Notes: generated by a model not told the origin, from the letters alone. A stretch of DNA of 15,607 nucleotides from an uncultured Erysipelotrichaceae bacterium (GCA_902795725.1 CADBLY010000088.1:1-15607), one strand, 5' to 3'. Numbered from the stretch's first letter, positions 1-6,198 are shown. Made by a program: numbers and translations.

Positions 1-198
1 GTCAAAAAAATAAGAATACACGACTTCAGACATAGTCATGCATCCTTACTTTTATCAATGAATGTCCCTATAACAGTTATTTCCGAACGTTTAGGACATT
101 CAGATATCAATATGACACTCAATACCTATTCTCATATGATTCCTAAAGATGAAGATAAAGCAGTCAACATCTTGAATAAAATGAAACAAAACAAATAA
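1..198 (+). CDS. Tyrosine recombinase/integrase, C-terminal fragment (cut by window edge)
   Basis: Frame 1 is open from the first base to the TAA at 196-198 and gives the last 65 residues of a phage-type integrase. Visible catalytic-domain motifs are HDFRHSHAS (box II, H-x-x-R-H), then LGHSDINMT, then the tyrosine nucleophile in NTYSHM. The N-terminal DNA-binding and core domains lie outside the window. The family cuts and rejoins DNA through a 3'-phosphotyrosine and usually integrates or excises mobile elements. Codon use is odd for this window: gtc, ttc, tcc, atc, ctc, acc and aac recur here, whereas neighbouring genes end almost every codon in A or T, which suggests recent transfer. The gene runs towards the 3' end of tRNA-Pro, about 75 bases away, the usual setting for an integrase beside its attachment site. 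Family assignment is secure; which element it serves is unknown. Confidence 0.93.
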   Translation, partial: VKKIRIHDFRHSHASLLLSMNVPITVISERLGHSDINMTLNTYSHMIPKDEDKAVNILNKMKQNK

Positions 199-240
199 TT
201 TTAAGTGTTTTATAAGGGTTATGAATATCAAATTATTATA

Positions 241-263
241 AAATCCTTGCGATGCAAGGATTT
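241..263 (-). terminator. Hairpin between integrase and tRNA genes, likely tRNA operon terminator
   Basis: A perfect 10-bp inverted repeat (AAATCCTTGC / GCAAGGATTT, 3-base loop) lies between the convergent integrase and tRNA operon. Read on the minus strand, the stem is followed by a T-rich stretch (TTTTATAATAATTT), which suits termination of the tRNA transcript. The plus-strand side has a poorer U tract, so its use by the integrase is less certain. Confidence 0.6.
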
Positions 264-273
264 ATAAACTAAA

Positions 274-350
274 TGGTCGGGAAAACAGGATTTGAACCTG
301 CAACCCCTTCGTCCCAAGCGAAGTGCTCTACCAAGTTGAGCCATTTCCCG
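274..350 (-). tRNA. tRNA-Pro(TGG)
   Basis: The minus strand folds as a complete 77-base cloverleaf with an encoded CCA end: acceptor arms CGGGAAA/TTTCCCG, D arm GCTC/GAGC, anticodon stem CTTCG/CGAAG around loop CTTGGGA (anticodon TGG, proline), and T arm GCAGG/CCTGT with TTCAAAT in the loop. It lies 6 bases downstream of tRNA-Arg in the same transcript. Its 3' end faces the integrase fragment, so the 3' part of this gene is the likeliest attachment site for the element on the left. Confidence 0.96.
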
Positions 351-356
351 ATTATC

Positions 357-433
357 TGGTGCGCCCAAGAGGAGTCGAACCCCTAACCTTTTGATCCGTA
401 GTCAAACGCTCTATCCAATTGAGCTATGAGCGC
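357..433 (-). tRNA. tRNA-Arg(ACG)
   Basis: The minus strand forms a 77-base cloverleaf with encoded CCA: acceptor GCGCTCA/TGGGCGC (with one wobble), D arm GCTC/GAGC, anticodon stem TTTGA/TCAAA around CTACGGA (anticodon ACG, arginine; the first base is normally edited to inosine by TadA in bacteria), and T arm AGGGG/CCTCT closing TTCGACT. It is the first gene of the two-tRNA operon, with its own upstream promoter. Confidence 0.96.
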
Positions 434-440
434 TTATAGA

Positions 441-455
441 GTCTTTTCACAAGAC
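441..455 (-). other. Small hairpin in the tRNA operon leader
   Basis: GTCTT/AAGAC forms a 5-bp stem with a 5-base loop, between the predicted transcription start and the 5' end of tRNA-Arg. It may be a processing signal for the tRNA precursor or may be chance; nothing else supports a role. Confidence 0.25.
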
Positions 456-462
456 ATTTATA

Positions 463-491
463 ATTTTAGCACCCTTTTTTCAATATGTCAA
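463..491 (-). promoter_or_regulatory. Sigma-A promoter of the tRNA-Arg/tRNA-Pro operon
   Basis: On the minus strand a perfect -35 TTGACA (486-491) is followed after exactly 17 bases by TAAAAT (463-468). Transcription would start near 456, about 23 bases before tRNA-Arg. This is one of the best promoter matches in the window and fits a strongly expressed stable RNA operon. Confidence 0.8.
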
Positions 492-543
492 TCTTTTTTT
501 TCTTATCTATTTATATTACGCTATTTATATTATATGAATTAAT

Positions 544-552
544 TGGTATAAT
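544..552 (+). promoter_or_regulatory. Extended -10 promoter of the CmpB-like gene
   Basis: TGGTATAAT contains a perfect -10 hexamer (547-552) with the TGn extension. The -35 position (524-529, TTTATA) is poor, as often tolerated by extended -10 promoters. The start point would be near 559, just before the ribosome binding site of the gene at 576. Confidence 0.6.
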
Positions 553-575
553 TAATACGAGAGGATGTGATAATT

Positions 576-1187
576 ATGGATAATAAAAAATATGATAAAC
601 AAACGATGATAGGTGTTATAAGCATGCTTATTGTTATATCGGGTATATTTGGCTTTGTTTATGAATTTATCTTTTATTATATTAATAGTGGTATGAAGGA
701 ATTTTATTATCGTGGTGGTAATTTTTTACCTTGGATAAATATTTATGCTATTGGATCTTTGTTTATATATTTTTTAACATATAATGATAAAGGAAATCCT
801 TTGAAGGTATTTATAAAGAGTACTATAATATGTGGTGTGATTGAGTATGTTGCAGGGTTTATAATGTATGATATATTTGGTTTTAGGTGCTGGGATTATA
901 ATACTGAGATATTAAATTTTGGAAATATTAATGGATATATTTGTTTGAGAAGCGTTTTGTTTTTTGGAGTATCTAGTTTGCTGCTTATATATATTATTGT
1001 TCCTTTTATCTTCTATTTAGTCAATCATATGACTAAAAGATCTTTTTTAATATTAAGTATATCTTTGTGCTTTGTTTTTCTTTTTGATGAAGTATATAAC
1101 TTAGTAATTGCAAGGCTACTATCTTTACCTAGGGCATCAGATATTTATAAAAGTATTGGTATTAAATATATGAGTTTTAAGTTATAA
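576..1187 (+). CDS. CmpB-like (DUF1113, PF06541) integral membrane protein
   Basis: A 203-residue hydrophobic protein with about five membrane segments. It matches the family called putative ABC-transporter type IV / CmpB. Recognisable family features are GFVYE in the first helix, a mid-protein E-Y-x-A-G motif, and FGFRCWDYNTEILNFGNINGY, which corresponds to the typical F-G-x-R-x-W-D-Y...N...G signature. Biochemical function is not established, and the ABC-transporter label rests on weak evidence. The open frame begins at GTG 567, but AGGATGTGAT (563-572) resembles the full AGGAGGTGAT ribosome binding site and places the start at ATG 576. It has its own extended -10 promoter. No clear terminator follows, so the small genes downstream may be partly co-transcribed. 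Confidence 0.85.
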   Translation: MDNKKYDKQTMIGVISMLIVISGIFGFVYEFIFYYINSGMKEFYYRGGNFLPWINIYAIGSLFIYFLTYNDKGNPLKVFIKSTIICGVIEYVAGFIMYDIFGFRCWDYNTEILNFGNINGYICLRSVLFFGVSSLLLIYIIVPFIFYLVNHMTKRSFLILSISLCFVFLFDEVYNLVIARLLSLPRASDIYKSIGIKYMSFKL

Positions 1188-1226
1188 TATTTTTATATTT
1201 GTTCATATTACTATTGGGAGGGTAAT

Positions 1227-1418
1227 ATGACACAAAAAGAATTATCATATTTTGAAGATGCTATTGGTCATGAAGCTAATATCATCAAAATAGTTAGTGA
1301 TATGATAAATAAATTAACTGATGATAATCTAATATCATTTATGAATAATGAACTTGAAAAGCATAATAATTTAAAGAGTGATTTAATGAATATACTGGGG
1401 GAGAAAGCTAATGGATAA
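1227..1418 (+). CDS. Small helical protein, CotF-like spore coat family (first of a pair)
   Basis: A 63-residue, highly charged, all-helical protein with no membrane segment or signal peptide. GGGAGGGTAAT lies directly before the ATG. The next gene is a clear CotF-family coat protein that starts 8 bases before this one ends, so the two are translationally coupled. In spore-forming Bacillota, CotF-type proteins often come as adjacent small genes whose helical halves resemble ferritin-like bundles. The E-x-H...K-H-N-N pattern here suits such a half-bundle. Assignment rests mainly on the pairing; the sequence alone is not diagnostic. Confidence 0.6.
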   Translation: MTQKELSYFEDAIGHEANIIKIVSDMINKLTDDNLISFMNNELEKHNNLKSDLMNILGEKANG

Positions 1419-1659
1419 TCAATTATTAATGGATAATTATTTATTGGTTTTGAAAAGCACCGTAGAAGTATTTGTTCATGGAACACTTGAAAGTTCTAAT
1501 TGTGATATTAGAGAAAAGTTAAAATATGGTTTAAATCAAATTTTAGAAAGTCAGGCTAATACTTATGATGAAATGACTAAATATGGCTGGTATTCTGTTA
1601 ATAATGTAGATGTATCAATAATTAATCAAACACTAACTAAAATAAAACAAAAGGGTTGA
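1411..1659 (+). CDS. CotF-family spore coat protein
   Basis: An 82-residue protein closely resembling the CotF/Coat_F family (PF07875): the opening L-L-M-D-N-Y-L-L-V-L-K-S-T-V-E-V, then VHGTLESSN, then QANTYDEMTKYGWY near the C-terminus are family hallmarks. In Bacillus and Clostridium such proteins belong to the spore coat or are made in sporulation. They also occur in genomes where sporulation is unproven, so the gene alone does not show that this organism forms spores. It starts at ATG 1411 after GGGGGAG, overlapping the upstream gene by 8 bases. Its TGA stop lies inside a terminator hairpin shared with the convergent XRE gene. Confidence 0.85.
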   Translation: MDNQLLMDNYLLVLKSTVEVFVHGTLESSNCDIREKLKYGLNQILESQANTYDEMTKYGWYSVNNVDVSIINQTLTKIKQKG

Positions 1660-1676
1660 TATTAATCAATCCTTTT
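1649..1676. terminator. Bidirectional terminator between the cotF-like and XRE genes
   Basis: A 12-bp stem (AAAAGGGTTGAT / ATCAATCCTTTT, one G-U pair, ATTA loop) covers the stop codons of both convergent genes (1657-1659 plus strand; 1666-1668 minus strand). The arms give U-rich tails in both directions, and the minus-strand side continues with TTTTGTTTTATTTT. Confidence 0.8.
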
Positions 1677-1911
1677 CTATTGGTTTAAAAAATTCTTTCA
1701 TTGGTATATCTAATTGTTTAGATATAAGATATAGAAATTCTAAACTAAATGTTTGAAAACTGTTGTTTTCAACATTAGATATGGTTCCGCTATCATAATT
1801 TATTAAATTAGCTAATTGAGATTGGGTAATCCCTTTTTTCTTTCTCAACTTTTTAAGATTTTTGCCTGCAATGACATAAATATATTTTGGATCGTTTTTA
1901 TCTATCTTCAT
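1666..1911 (-). CDS. XRE/Cro-type helix-turn-helix transcriptional regulator
   Basis: An 81-residue single-domain DNA-binding protein. After a short lysine-rich lead, residues 15-75 fit the XRE/Cro five-helix fold: LKKLRKKKGITQSQLA, the recognition helix around DSGTISNVENN (40-50), then LEFLYLISKQLDIPMKEFF. There is no second sensing domain, so it resembles small phage- or restriction-control-type repressors. AAAGGGGTGGATAT precedes the ATG. It is divergent from the small gene and adenine methyltransferase that follow, and inverted AATGT/ACATT repeats in the shared 120-base gap are plausible operators. That it regulates itself and its neighbours is inference from the arrangement. Confidence 0.88.
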   Translation of the reverse strand: MKIDKNDPKYIYVIAGKNLKKLRKKKGITQSQLANLINYDSGTISNVENNSFQTFSLEFLYLISKQLDIPMKEFFKPIEKD

Positions 1912-1947
1912 ATATCCACCCCTTTAATTATCCTATATCATAAAACA

Positions 1948-1970
1948 AATGTTATACATTAAATAAATGT
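1948..1970. promoter_or_regulatory. Candidate operator: AATGT/ACATT repeats in the divergent gap
   Basis: AATGT-TAT-ACATT (1948-1960) is a perfect 5-bp inverted repeat. The same ACATT pairs again with AATGT at 1966-1970, giving three alternating half-sites within 23 bases. They lie between the XRE gene and the 2033 gene, just upstream of the plus-strand -35 element. Five-base half-sites are easily met by chance in DNA this AT-rich, so the call is tentative. Confidence 0.35.
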
Positions 1971-1984
1971 AGTTTTAGATATGC

Positions 1985-2013
1985 TTGAATTAATTAGATA
2001 ATATTGGTAAAAT
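1985..2013 (+). promoter_or_regulatory. Promoter of the small gene/methyltransferase operon
   Basis: -35 TTGAAT (1985-1990), a 17-base spacer and TAAAAT (2008-2013) preceded by TGG give an extended -10 promoter. Transcription would begin near 2020, after the ATG at 2012, which is why the GTG at 2033 is taken as the gene start. Confidence 0.65.
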
Positions 2014-2032
2014 GATATTAGTGGTGATTTTT

Positions 2033-2407
2033 GTGAAAATAATGATTGATGGTAGGGAATATGTAATGCCGATGGGTGAATTAAATAAAGAATTATTAGC
2101 TGATATAGTTAGTTGTGATACTATAGATATGGATAATTTAGACGTAGATATTGAAAAACAATATCAAAAGAGTAAACGTGTATTTGATTTATTGTGTCAT
2201 TCGGTTATGATGTTTGCTGATGATAGTGAAACTACTTTACAAGCTGGTGTTAAAAAAATATGTGGAGATATGTGGAGAGTTGATAATTTAATTATTTTTT
2301 ATGCTAAGAATAAACAATATGATAAGGCTATTTATTATATGAAAGAGTTTATGGTTAGTATGTTAGAGCCATTTCAAAATATATATGAAAAAAGACAGGT
2401 GAAATAA
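2033..2407 (+). CDS. Unknown small protein co-transcribed with a DNA methyltransferase
   Basis: About 124 residues, soluble, mixed beta then alpha. I do not recognise the family. The start is GTG 2033: AGTGGTGA (2020-2027) is a well-placed ribosome binding site and the promoter start lies near 2020, so the in-frame ATG at 2012 would not be in the mRNA. Residues 1-15 (KIMIDGREYVMPMGEL) look like a short beta hairpin of the I-D-G-x-x-Y type seen at the start of some phage tail-assembly chaperones, but the rest gives no support for that. An acidic stretch around residues 30-45 is followed by helices. Its stop overlaps the methyltransferase ATG by one base (TAATG), so translation is coupled and the two products may act together. 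Confidence 0.75.
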   Translation: MKIMIDGREYVMPMGELNKELLADIVSCDTIDMDNLDVDIEKQYQKSKRVFDLLCHSVMMFADDSETTLQAGVKKICGDMWRVDNLIIFYAKNKQYDKAIYYMKEFMVSMLEPFQNIYEKRQVK

Positions 2408-3423
2408 TGAATTATATTGGTTCAAAGGTGTCAATACTTGATTTTATAGAAAATAGTATTATAGATTTTACTAAGGAAGATGGGCATGTCTTCTGTGATA
2501 TTTTTTCTGGTACAGGTGTGGTAGGTACTAGATTTAAAATGTTAGGTTATGATGTCATAGCTAATGATATGCAGTATTATAGTTATGTTATTAATAAACA
2601 TTATTTAGAAAATAATGAAGATATATCTTTTAGTGGATTGAAAAAAATAGGTATTAAAGATCCTTTTGTTTTTTTAAATAAATTAGACAATTATCGTGGA
2701 TTTATATATTATAATTATACTTTGGAAGGATCAAATGAAAGACAATATTTTAAAGAAGAGAATGCTATTAAAATTGATTCGATGCGTGATGCTATTGAAA
2801 AGTGGTATAAGAAGGGATATATAAAGACTAATGAGTATTATTATTTAATTACTTGTTTACTAGAAGCTAGTGATAAGGTGGCTAATACAGCATCAGTTTA
2901 TGAAGCTTTTTTGAAAAATTTAAAAAGAAGTGCACAAAATGATATTGAAATAAAACCACTTCCTATCACTATAAATAAAAATACTTTTAGTAAGGTTTAT
3001 ATTGATGATAGTAATGAATTAATTAAAAAAATAGATGGAGATATTCTTTATCTTGATCCACCATATAATGGACGTAAGTATTCTTCTAATTATCATATAT
3101 TAGAAACGATTGCTTATGGAGATTATCCGATGATTAAAGGAAAAACAGGTGTAAGACAGGATGGCGTTAAATCTAAGTATAATAGTTTAAATTGTGTGAT
3201 GGATGCTTTTGAAGAATTGATTAAACATGCTAATTTTAAATATATATTTTTGAGTTATAATGACGAGGGAATTATGTCTTTAGATGATATTGAAACTATT
3301 ATGAGTAAGTATGGTAGGTATTATAGATATGAGAAAAATCATAAAAGATATAAAGCTAATAAGGATAAAGAAACTACAAAAAAGACAACGATAGAGTATT
3401 TGCACGCTTTAGAAAAATATTAG
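2407..3423 (+). CDS. D12-class DNA adenine N6-methyltransferase
   Basis: A 338-residue protein with the D12 (Dam/DpnM-like, PF02086) layout: N-terminal YIGSK (3-7) and the S-adenosylmethionine motif I FSGTGVVG (33-40), a helical target-recognition region (about 65-175), then catalytic motif IV DPPY (217-220) in LDPPYNGRKYSSNYH, and FLSYNDEG (281-288). The family transfers a methyl group to adenine N6 at a short site; which site cannot be read from the sequence. Motif order and length are intact, so it should be active. No restriction endonuclease is recognisable next to it, so it is either an orphan enzyme or partnered with the unknown 2033 product. Coupled start (TAATG) with that gene. Confidence 0.92.
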   Translation: MNYIGSKVSILDFIENSIIDFTKEDGHVFCDIFSGTGVVGTRFKMLGYDVIANDMQYYSYVINKHYLENNEDISFSGLKKIGIKDPFVFLNKLDNYRGFIYYNYTLEGSNERQYFKEENAIKIDSMRDAIEKWYKKGYIKTNEYYYLITCLLEASDKVANTASVYEAFLKNLKRSAQNDIEIKPLPITINKNTFSKVYIDDSNELIKKIDGDILYLDPPYNGRKYSSNYHILETIAYGDYPMIKGKTGVRQDGVKSKYNSLNCVMDAFEELIKHANFKYIFLSYNDEGIMSLDDIETIMSKYGRYYRYEKNHKRYKANKDKETTKKTTIEYLHALEKY

Positions 3424-3443
3424 TTTACATTTTTAAATGTAAA
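3424..3443. repeat. 20-base AT-rich palindrome after the methyltransferase gene
   Basis: TTTACATTT-TT-AAATGTAAA is a perfect inverted repeat directly after the stop codon. Neither strand has a proper U tract after it, so it is a poor intrinsic terminator. It contains the ACATT...AATGT half-sites also seen upstream of the cassette at 1948-1970, so it could be a second binding site for the XRE protein; this is speculative. Confidence 0.4.
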
Positions 3444-3488
3444 ATGGTAAAAAAAAGGCATTATTAGCTTTATAAATATGAAATAATT

Positions 3489-3497
3489 TGATAATAT
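3489..3497 (+). promoter_or_regulatory. Possible extended -10 promoter of the 3516 gene
   Basis: TGATAATAT (TGn plus a -10-like TAATAT at 3492-3497) sits just upstream of the ribosome binding site. The -35 region (3469-3474, TTTATA) is weak. Transcription would start near 3504, leaving a very short leader. Confidence 0.35.
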
Positions 3498-3515
3498 GTT
3501 AGTGAGGTGAAATGT

Positions 3516-3908
3516 ATGAGAAATGAACAATATTTTTCAGATGAATTTAGAAGGAAGAGCGCAGCTAATAAAAAAATGCATTTAGAAAAAGTAGAAGTAC
3601 ATAATCGAAAAACGATGTTTATTAAGGAGATTGCAGGAGCGCTTGTTTTATTAACTATAGCTGGAGTAGGGATTGCAGCTACTAAAGCTATGGTAGATGA
3701 GTATTCAAAAAAACATGGTCTAGCTAAATCAGCTGCTGAATATCATAAGATGCATGAAGATGAAATTCCTACAACAGAAGCAGCTACCAGGATGGAAGAA
3801 TCATATGGACATTATCAAAATAATAACTATGGTTTAAATACAGATGATCATGTTGAAGAAACTACAAGTTTAGATGATGATTATTCTGTAGGTGGAAGAA
3901 ATAGGTAG
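3516..3908 (+). CDS. Single-pass membrane protein with the same N-terminal module as the next gene
   Basis: 130 residues, not a recognised family. The start is ATG 3516, 5 bases after the strong GTGAGGTGA site; the in-frame GTG at 3507 lies inside that site. Residues 3-30 (EQYFSDEFRRKS..., LEKVEVHNRK) form a basic cytosolic segment, then a membrane helix (about 34-54: IKEIAGALVLLTIAGVGI) and a hydrophilic, acidic, Asn/Tyr-rich outer tail with no cysteine or visible enzyme motif. The N-terminal part matches the next protein almost position for position: F-S-[DE]-[ED]-[FY]-x-R-R, then L-E-[KR]-V-[EK]-V-[HR]-N-[RK]-K. The two genes are 6 bases apart, clearly one operon, so this may be a truncated paralogue or an accessory partner of the transglycosylase-like protein. 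Confidence 0.8.
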   Translation: MRNEQYFSDEFRRKSAANKKMHLEKVEVHNRKTMFIKEIAGALVLLTIAGVGIAATKAMVDEYSKKHGLAKSAAEYHKMHEDEIPTTEAATRMEESYGHYQNNNYGLNTDDHVEETTSLDDDYSVGGRNR

Positions 3909-3914
3909 TTATTT

Positions 3915-4979
3915 ATGAATAATAAAGATCAATTTTTTTCTGAAGATTATTTAAGACGCAGAGAACAAGGTAGAAGGTATGCTTTAGAAAGAGTTAAGGT
4001 TCGAAATAAAAGAATTGTAAAAGGATTAAGCATTGCTGCTATTATATCAGTTATGGCAGGGGGAATTGTCAAATATATTCCATCAATGTTTAAGGAAGCT
4101 AAAGCGGTATCAAAGGATATTTCGTATACTACAACTGTTGATAATAAAAACGATGTTAATACTAATAATAAAGAAATAATTAATTATAATCATGAAAGTG
4201 AAACTAATGTTGATGAAGTTTTAGTGGAAGATGATTCTGTTGATGAAGAGATTGATAATTTAGATCAAGATGATAATACCGAAGCTATTTTCACAGTAGG
4301 GAATGATGCTAGTGATATGGTTGAAGATTTTATAAATTCAGATATCGGATCATATTTATATCAGTTTAGTTCTGATTATGGAGTAGATCCTTATATTATG
4401 GCGGCTATTTGTATGACAGAAACTTCTTTGGAACATGACCGTTGTTGCCCAGGTGGAGATCGATATAGTGGGTATGGCGTTGGATATATGCAGCTTGAGT
4501 CACCTAGTGGGGAAGAAATAACAGCTTATAATTATAATACAGGTGAGTATGATACGGATTATGTTACGATGGAAAATGCTTGTAATCCTGTTACTAATAT
4601 AAAAATAGGATGTATGATAATGCAAAATAGTATCGAAAACAATATGGGAAATTTGTTTTTGAGTGTTCAAGCTCATAATTTTGGACAAGGTATGGTTGAT
4701 TCTGTATTATATTATAATTATGGTGATGTTGATGCAATAAAAAAAGATTATGCTAATTTGTCTTGGGTTAGTTGTATGGAAGATGCGCATTTAAATCCTA
4801 CAAAGTATTATTCAGATTGGTCTTTTGATACATATGGTGGTAGTGAATATATTGCTTGTGTATTTAGTCATTGTCCCGTTGATACAGCATCATATAGATA
4901 TAAGGATTCTAATATTACAGTAGATTTAGCTAGTGGTAAGGTGCTAGGTAATACAGAAATAGAAAGTAAAACACGATAG
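3915..4979 (+). CDS. Membrane-anchored lytic transglycosylase-like (SLT/GH23-fold) protein
   Basis: 354 residues. Residues 1-34 are a basic cytosolic module shared with the upstream gene (QFFSEDYLRRR..., LERVKVRNKR). A membrane helix spans about 36-56, followed by an acidic low-complexity linker (about 70-125) and an extracellular domain (about 135-335). That domain has lysozyme/SLT hallmarks: YGVDPYIMAAICMTETS with E169 as the probable catalytic acid, GYGVGYMQLE (187-195, the G-x-M-Q motif), a helix around NPVTNIKIGC, and VQAHNFGQG (251-259), equivalent to the usual A-x-N-x-G. Such enzymes cleave peptidoglycan between MurNAc and GlcNAc. The domain carries eight cysteines (166, 177, 178, 223, 233, 287, 315, 320), unusual for this fold in Bacillota and suggesting disulfides. 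The ribosome binding site AGGTAG overlaps the end of the upstream gene. Confidence 0.82.
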   Translation: MNNKDQFFSEDYLRRREQGRRYALERVKVRNKRIVKGLSIAAIISVMAGGIVKYIPSMFKEAKAVSKDISYTTTVDNKNDVNTNNKEIINYNHESETNVDEVLVEDDSVDEEIDNLDQDDNTEAIFTVGNDASDMVEDFINSDIGSYLYQFSSDYGVDPYIMAAICMTETSLEHDRCCPGGDRYSGYGVGYMQLESPSGEEITAYNYNTGEYDTDYVTMENACNPVTNIKIGCMIMQNSIENNMGNLFLSVQAHNFGQGMVDSVLYYNYGDVDAIKKDYANLSWVSCMEDAHLNPTKYYSDWSFDTYGGSEYIACVFSHCPVDTASYRYKDSNITVDLASGKVLGNTEIESKTR

Positions 4980-5002
4980 ACTTGAGATATAGTCTTTTTT
5001 TT
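4978..5002 (+). terminator. Weak terminator after the transglycosylase-like gene
   Basis: AGACT/AGTCT (4978-4982, 4991-4995) forms a 5-bp stem with an 8-base loop directly over the TAG stop, followed by an eight-T run. The stem is short, so termination is likely partial. The -35 element of the next promoter lies inside the hairpin. Confidence 0.45.
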
Positions 5003-5010
5003 GATACCAT
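4982..5010 (+). promoter_or_regulatory. Promoter of the dGTPase-like gene
   Basis: TTGAGA (4982-4987), a 17-base spacer and TACCAT (5005-5010) preceded by TGA give an extended -10 promoter. Transcription would start near 5017, about 10 bases before ATG 5027. Confidence 0.5.
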
Positions 5011-5026
5011 GGGAATGGTGTTTGAA

Positions 5027-6133
5027 ATGATAGAAGAAAATATGAATAAGATGGATAAGTGTTTATCTAAATATGCTTGTTTAAATAAGAGTGCATTAAG
5101 ATTAAATGATGAGAAAAGAGATTTTAGAACTGATTTTTTTCGAGATATTGATAGAATTATTTATTCTTTATCTTATACACGTTATATTGATAAAACGCAA
5201 GTTTTTAGTAATATTGCTAATGATAATATAAGTAAGAGAATGACACACGTTCAACTTGTTTCAAAGATAGCTCGAACAATAGGAAGAGCTTTAAATTTAA
5301 ATGAAGATTTGATTGAAGCAATTGCGCTAGGTCATGATATTGGGCATGTTCCTTTTGGTCATGTTGGAGAATATATATTGAATGATATAAGTGTGAATTG
5401 TGGAGAAGGATTTTTTAATCATAATATTCAGAGTATACGAACATTGATGAATGTGGAAAACAATGGTTTGGGTAGTAATATTACGGTTCAAGTGTTGGAT
5501 GGTATTATGTGTCATAATGGGTTGCTTCCAAAGGGAAAATATTATCCACAGAAGAAAAGTATAGAAGATTTTTTAAAACAGTATAATGATTCTTATAGTA
5601 ATAAACAAGTATTAATTCCTATGACTCTTGAAGGATGTGTAGTTAGAATAAGTGATATTATTGGTTATATTGGAAGGGATATTGAAGATGCAATATTAAT
5701 AGGGAAACTTGATGTTAATGATATACCACTTGATATAAAGAATGTTTTAGGTGTTAGTAATAGAGAAATAGTTAATTGTGTGGTCAAAGATATTATTAAT
5801 AATAGTATAAATAAGCCTTATTTATTATTATCTGATGATGTGTATGATGCTATTGTTAAATTAAAGAAATTTAATAATGATCATATATATTTAAAAGCTA
5901 ATAGTCAAGAGCAAATATCTATATATACAAAACAGTTTAATTATTTATTTAAAAAATATTTAAACGATTTAAATGATGAAAATATAGACTCTGATATTTA
6001 TAAAGTTTTTCTAAATAATATGGATAAAAAATATATAAAATCTAATACTAAAGAAAGAATAGTTATTGATTATATTGCTGGTATGACAGATGATTATTTT
6101 ATTAGTCAATATAAAAAATGTTTAAAAAAATAA
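5027..6133 (+). CDS. dgt: HD-domain deoxyguanosinetriphosphate triphosphohydrolase-like protein
   Basis: 368 residues from ATG 5027. The open frame extends back to a TTG at 4982, but that lies within a terminator hairpin and promoter, so the ATG is preferred (GGTG at 5017-5020 as ribosome binding site; ATG 5042 is an alternative). Family features in order: F-F-R-D-I-D-R-I-I-Y-S, then KTQVF, then R-M-T-H (first metal ligand H74), then ALGHDIGHVPFGHVGE with the HD pair H103-D104, then CHNG, and finally RISDIIGYIGRDIEDA with the last metal ligand D210. These enzymes hydrolyse dGTP or other dNTPs to the nucleoside and triphosphate and control the DNA precursor pool in the cytosol. All visible metal ligands are present. 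Substrate preference cannot be told. It is flanked by its own promoter and by the separate LCP promoter. Confidence 0.9.
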   Translation: MIEENMNKMDKCLSKYACLNKSALRLNDEKRDFRTDFFRDIDRIIYSLSYTRYIDKTQVFSNIANDNISKRMTHVQLVSKIARTIGRALNLNEDLIEAIALGHDIGHVPFGHVGEYILNDISVNCGEGFFNHNIQSIRTLMNVENNGLGSNITVQVLDGIMCHNGLLPKGKYYPQKKSIEDFLKQYNDSYSNKQVLIPMTLEGCVVRISDIIGYIGRDIEDAILIGKLDVNDIPLDIKNVLGVSNREIVNCVVKDIINNSINKPYLLLSDDVYDAIVKLKKFNNDHIYLKANSQEQISIYTKQFNYLFKKYLNDLNDENIDSDIYKVFLNNMDKKYIKSNTKERIVIDYIAGMTDDYFISQYKKCLKK

Positions 6134-6142
6134 GAATACATA

Positions 6143-6171
6143 TTGTTAAAAAAATATATATTTGATATAAT
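6143..6171 (+). promoter_or_regulatory. Promoter of the LCP gene
   Basis: TTGTTA (6143-6148), a 17-base spacer and a perfect TATAAT (6166-6171) with the TGA extension. Transcription would start near 6178, about 20 bases before the ATG, leaving room for the GGAAGTGAT ribosome binding site. Confidence 0.75.
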
Positions 6172-6198
6172 TAATTTATTAGAATTAGGAAGTGATTT

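Noticed and set aside
1268..1486. 72-codon open frame on the minus strand across the cotF-like pair
   Set aside because: It lies opposite two genes with good ribosome binding sites and a recognised family, has no such site itself, and its product is a low-complexity hydrophobic chain typical of AT-rich antisense frames.
2033..2407. Phage tail-assembly chaperone
   Set aside because: Only the first ~12 residues (I-D-G-x-x-Y type) are suggestive; no other phage structural gene is nearby and the pairing with a methyltransferase points elsewhere.
3424..3443. Intrinsic terminator of the methyltransferase gene
   Set aside because: The palindrome is almost wholly A/T and is followed by A-rich, not T-rich, DNA on the plus strand, so it was listed as a repeat.
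4982..5026. TTG start giving a longer dGTPase-like protein
   Set aside because: The TTG is inside the terminator hairpin and -35 box, the predicted transcript starts near 5017, and the extra residues match nothing in the family.
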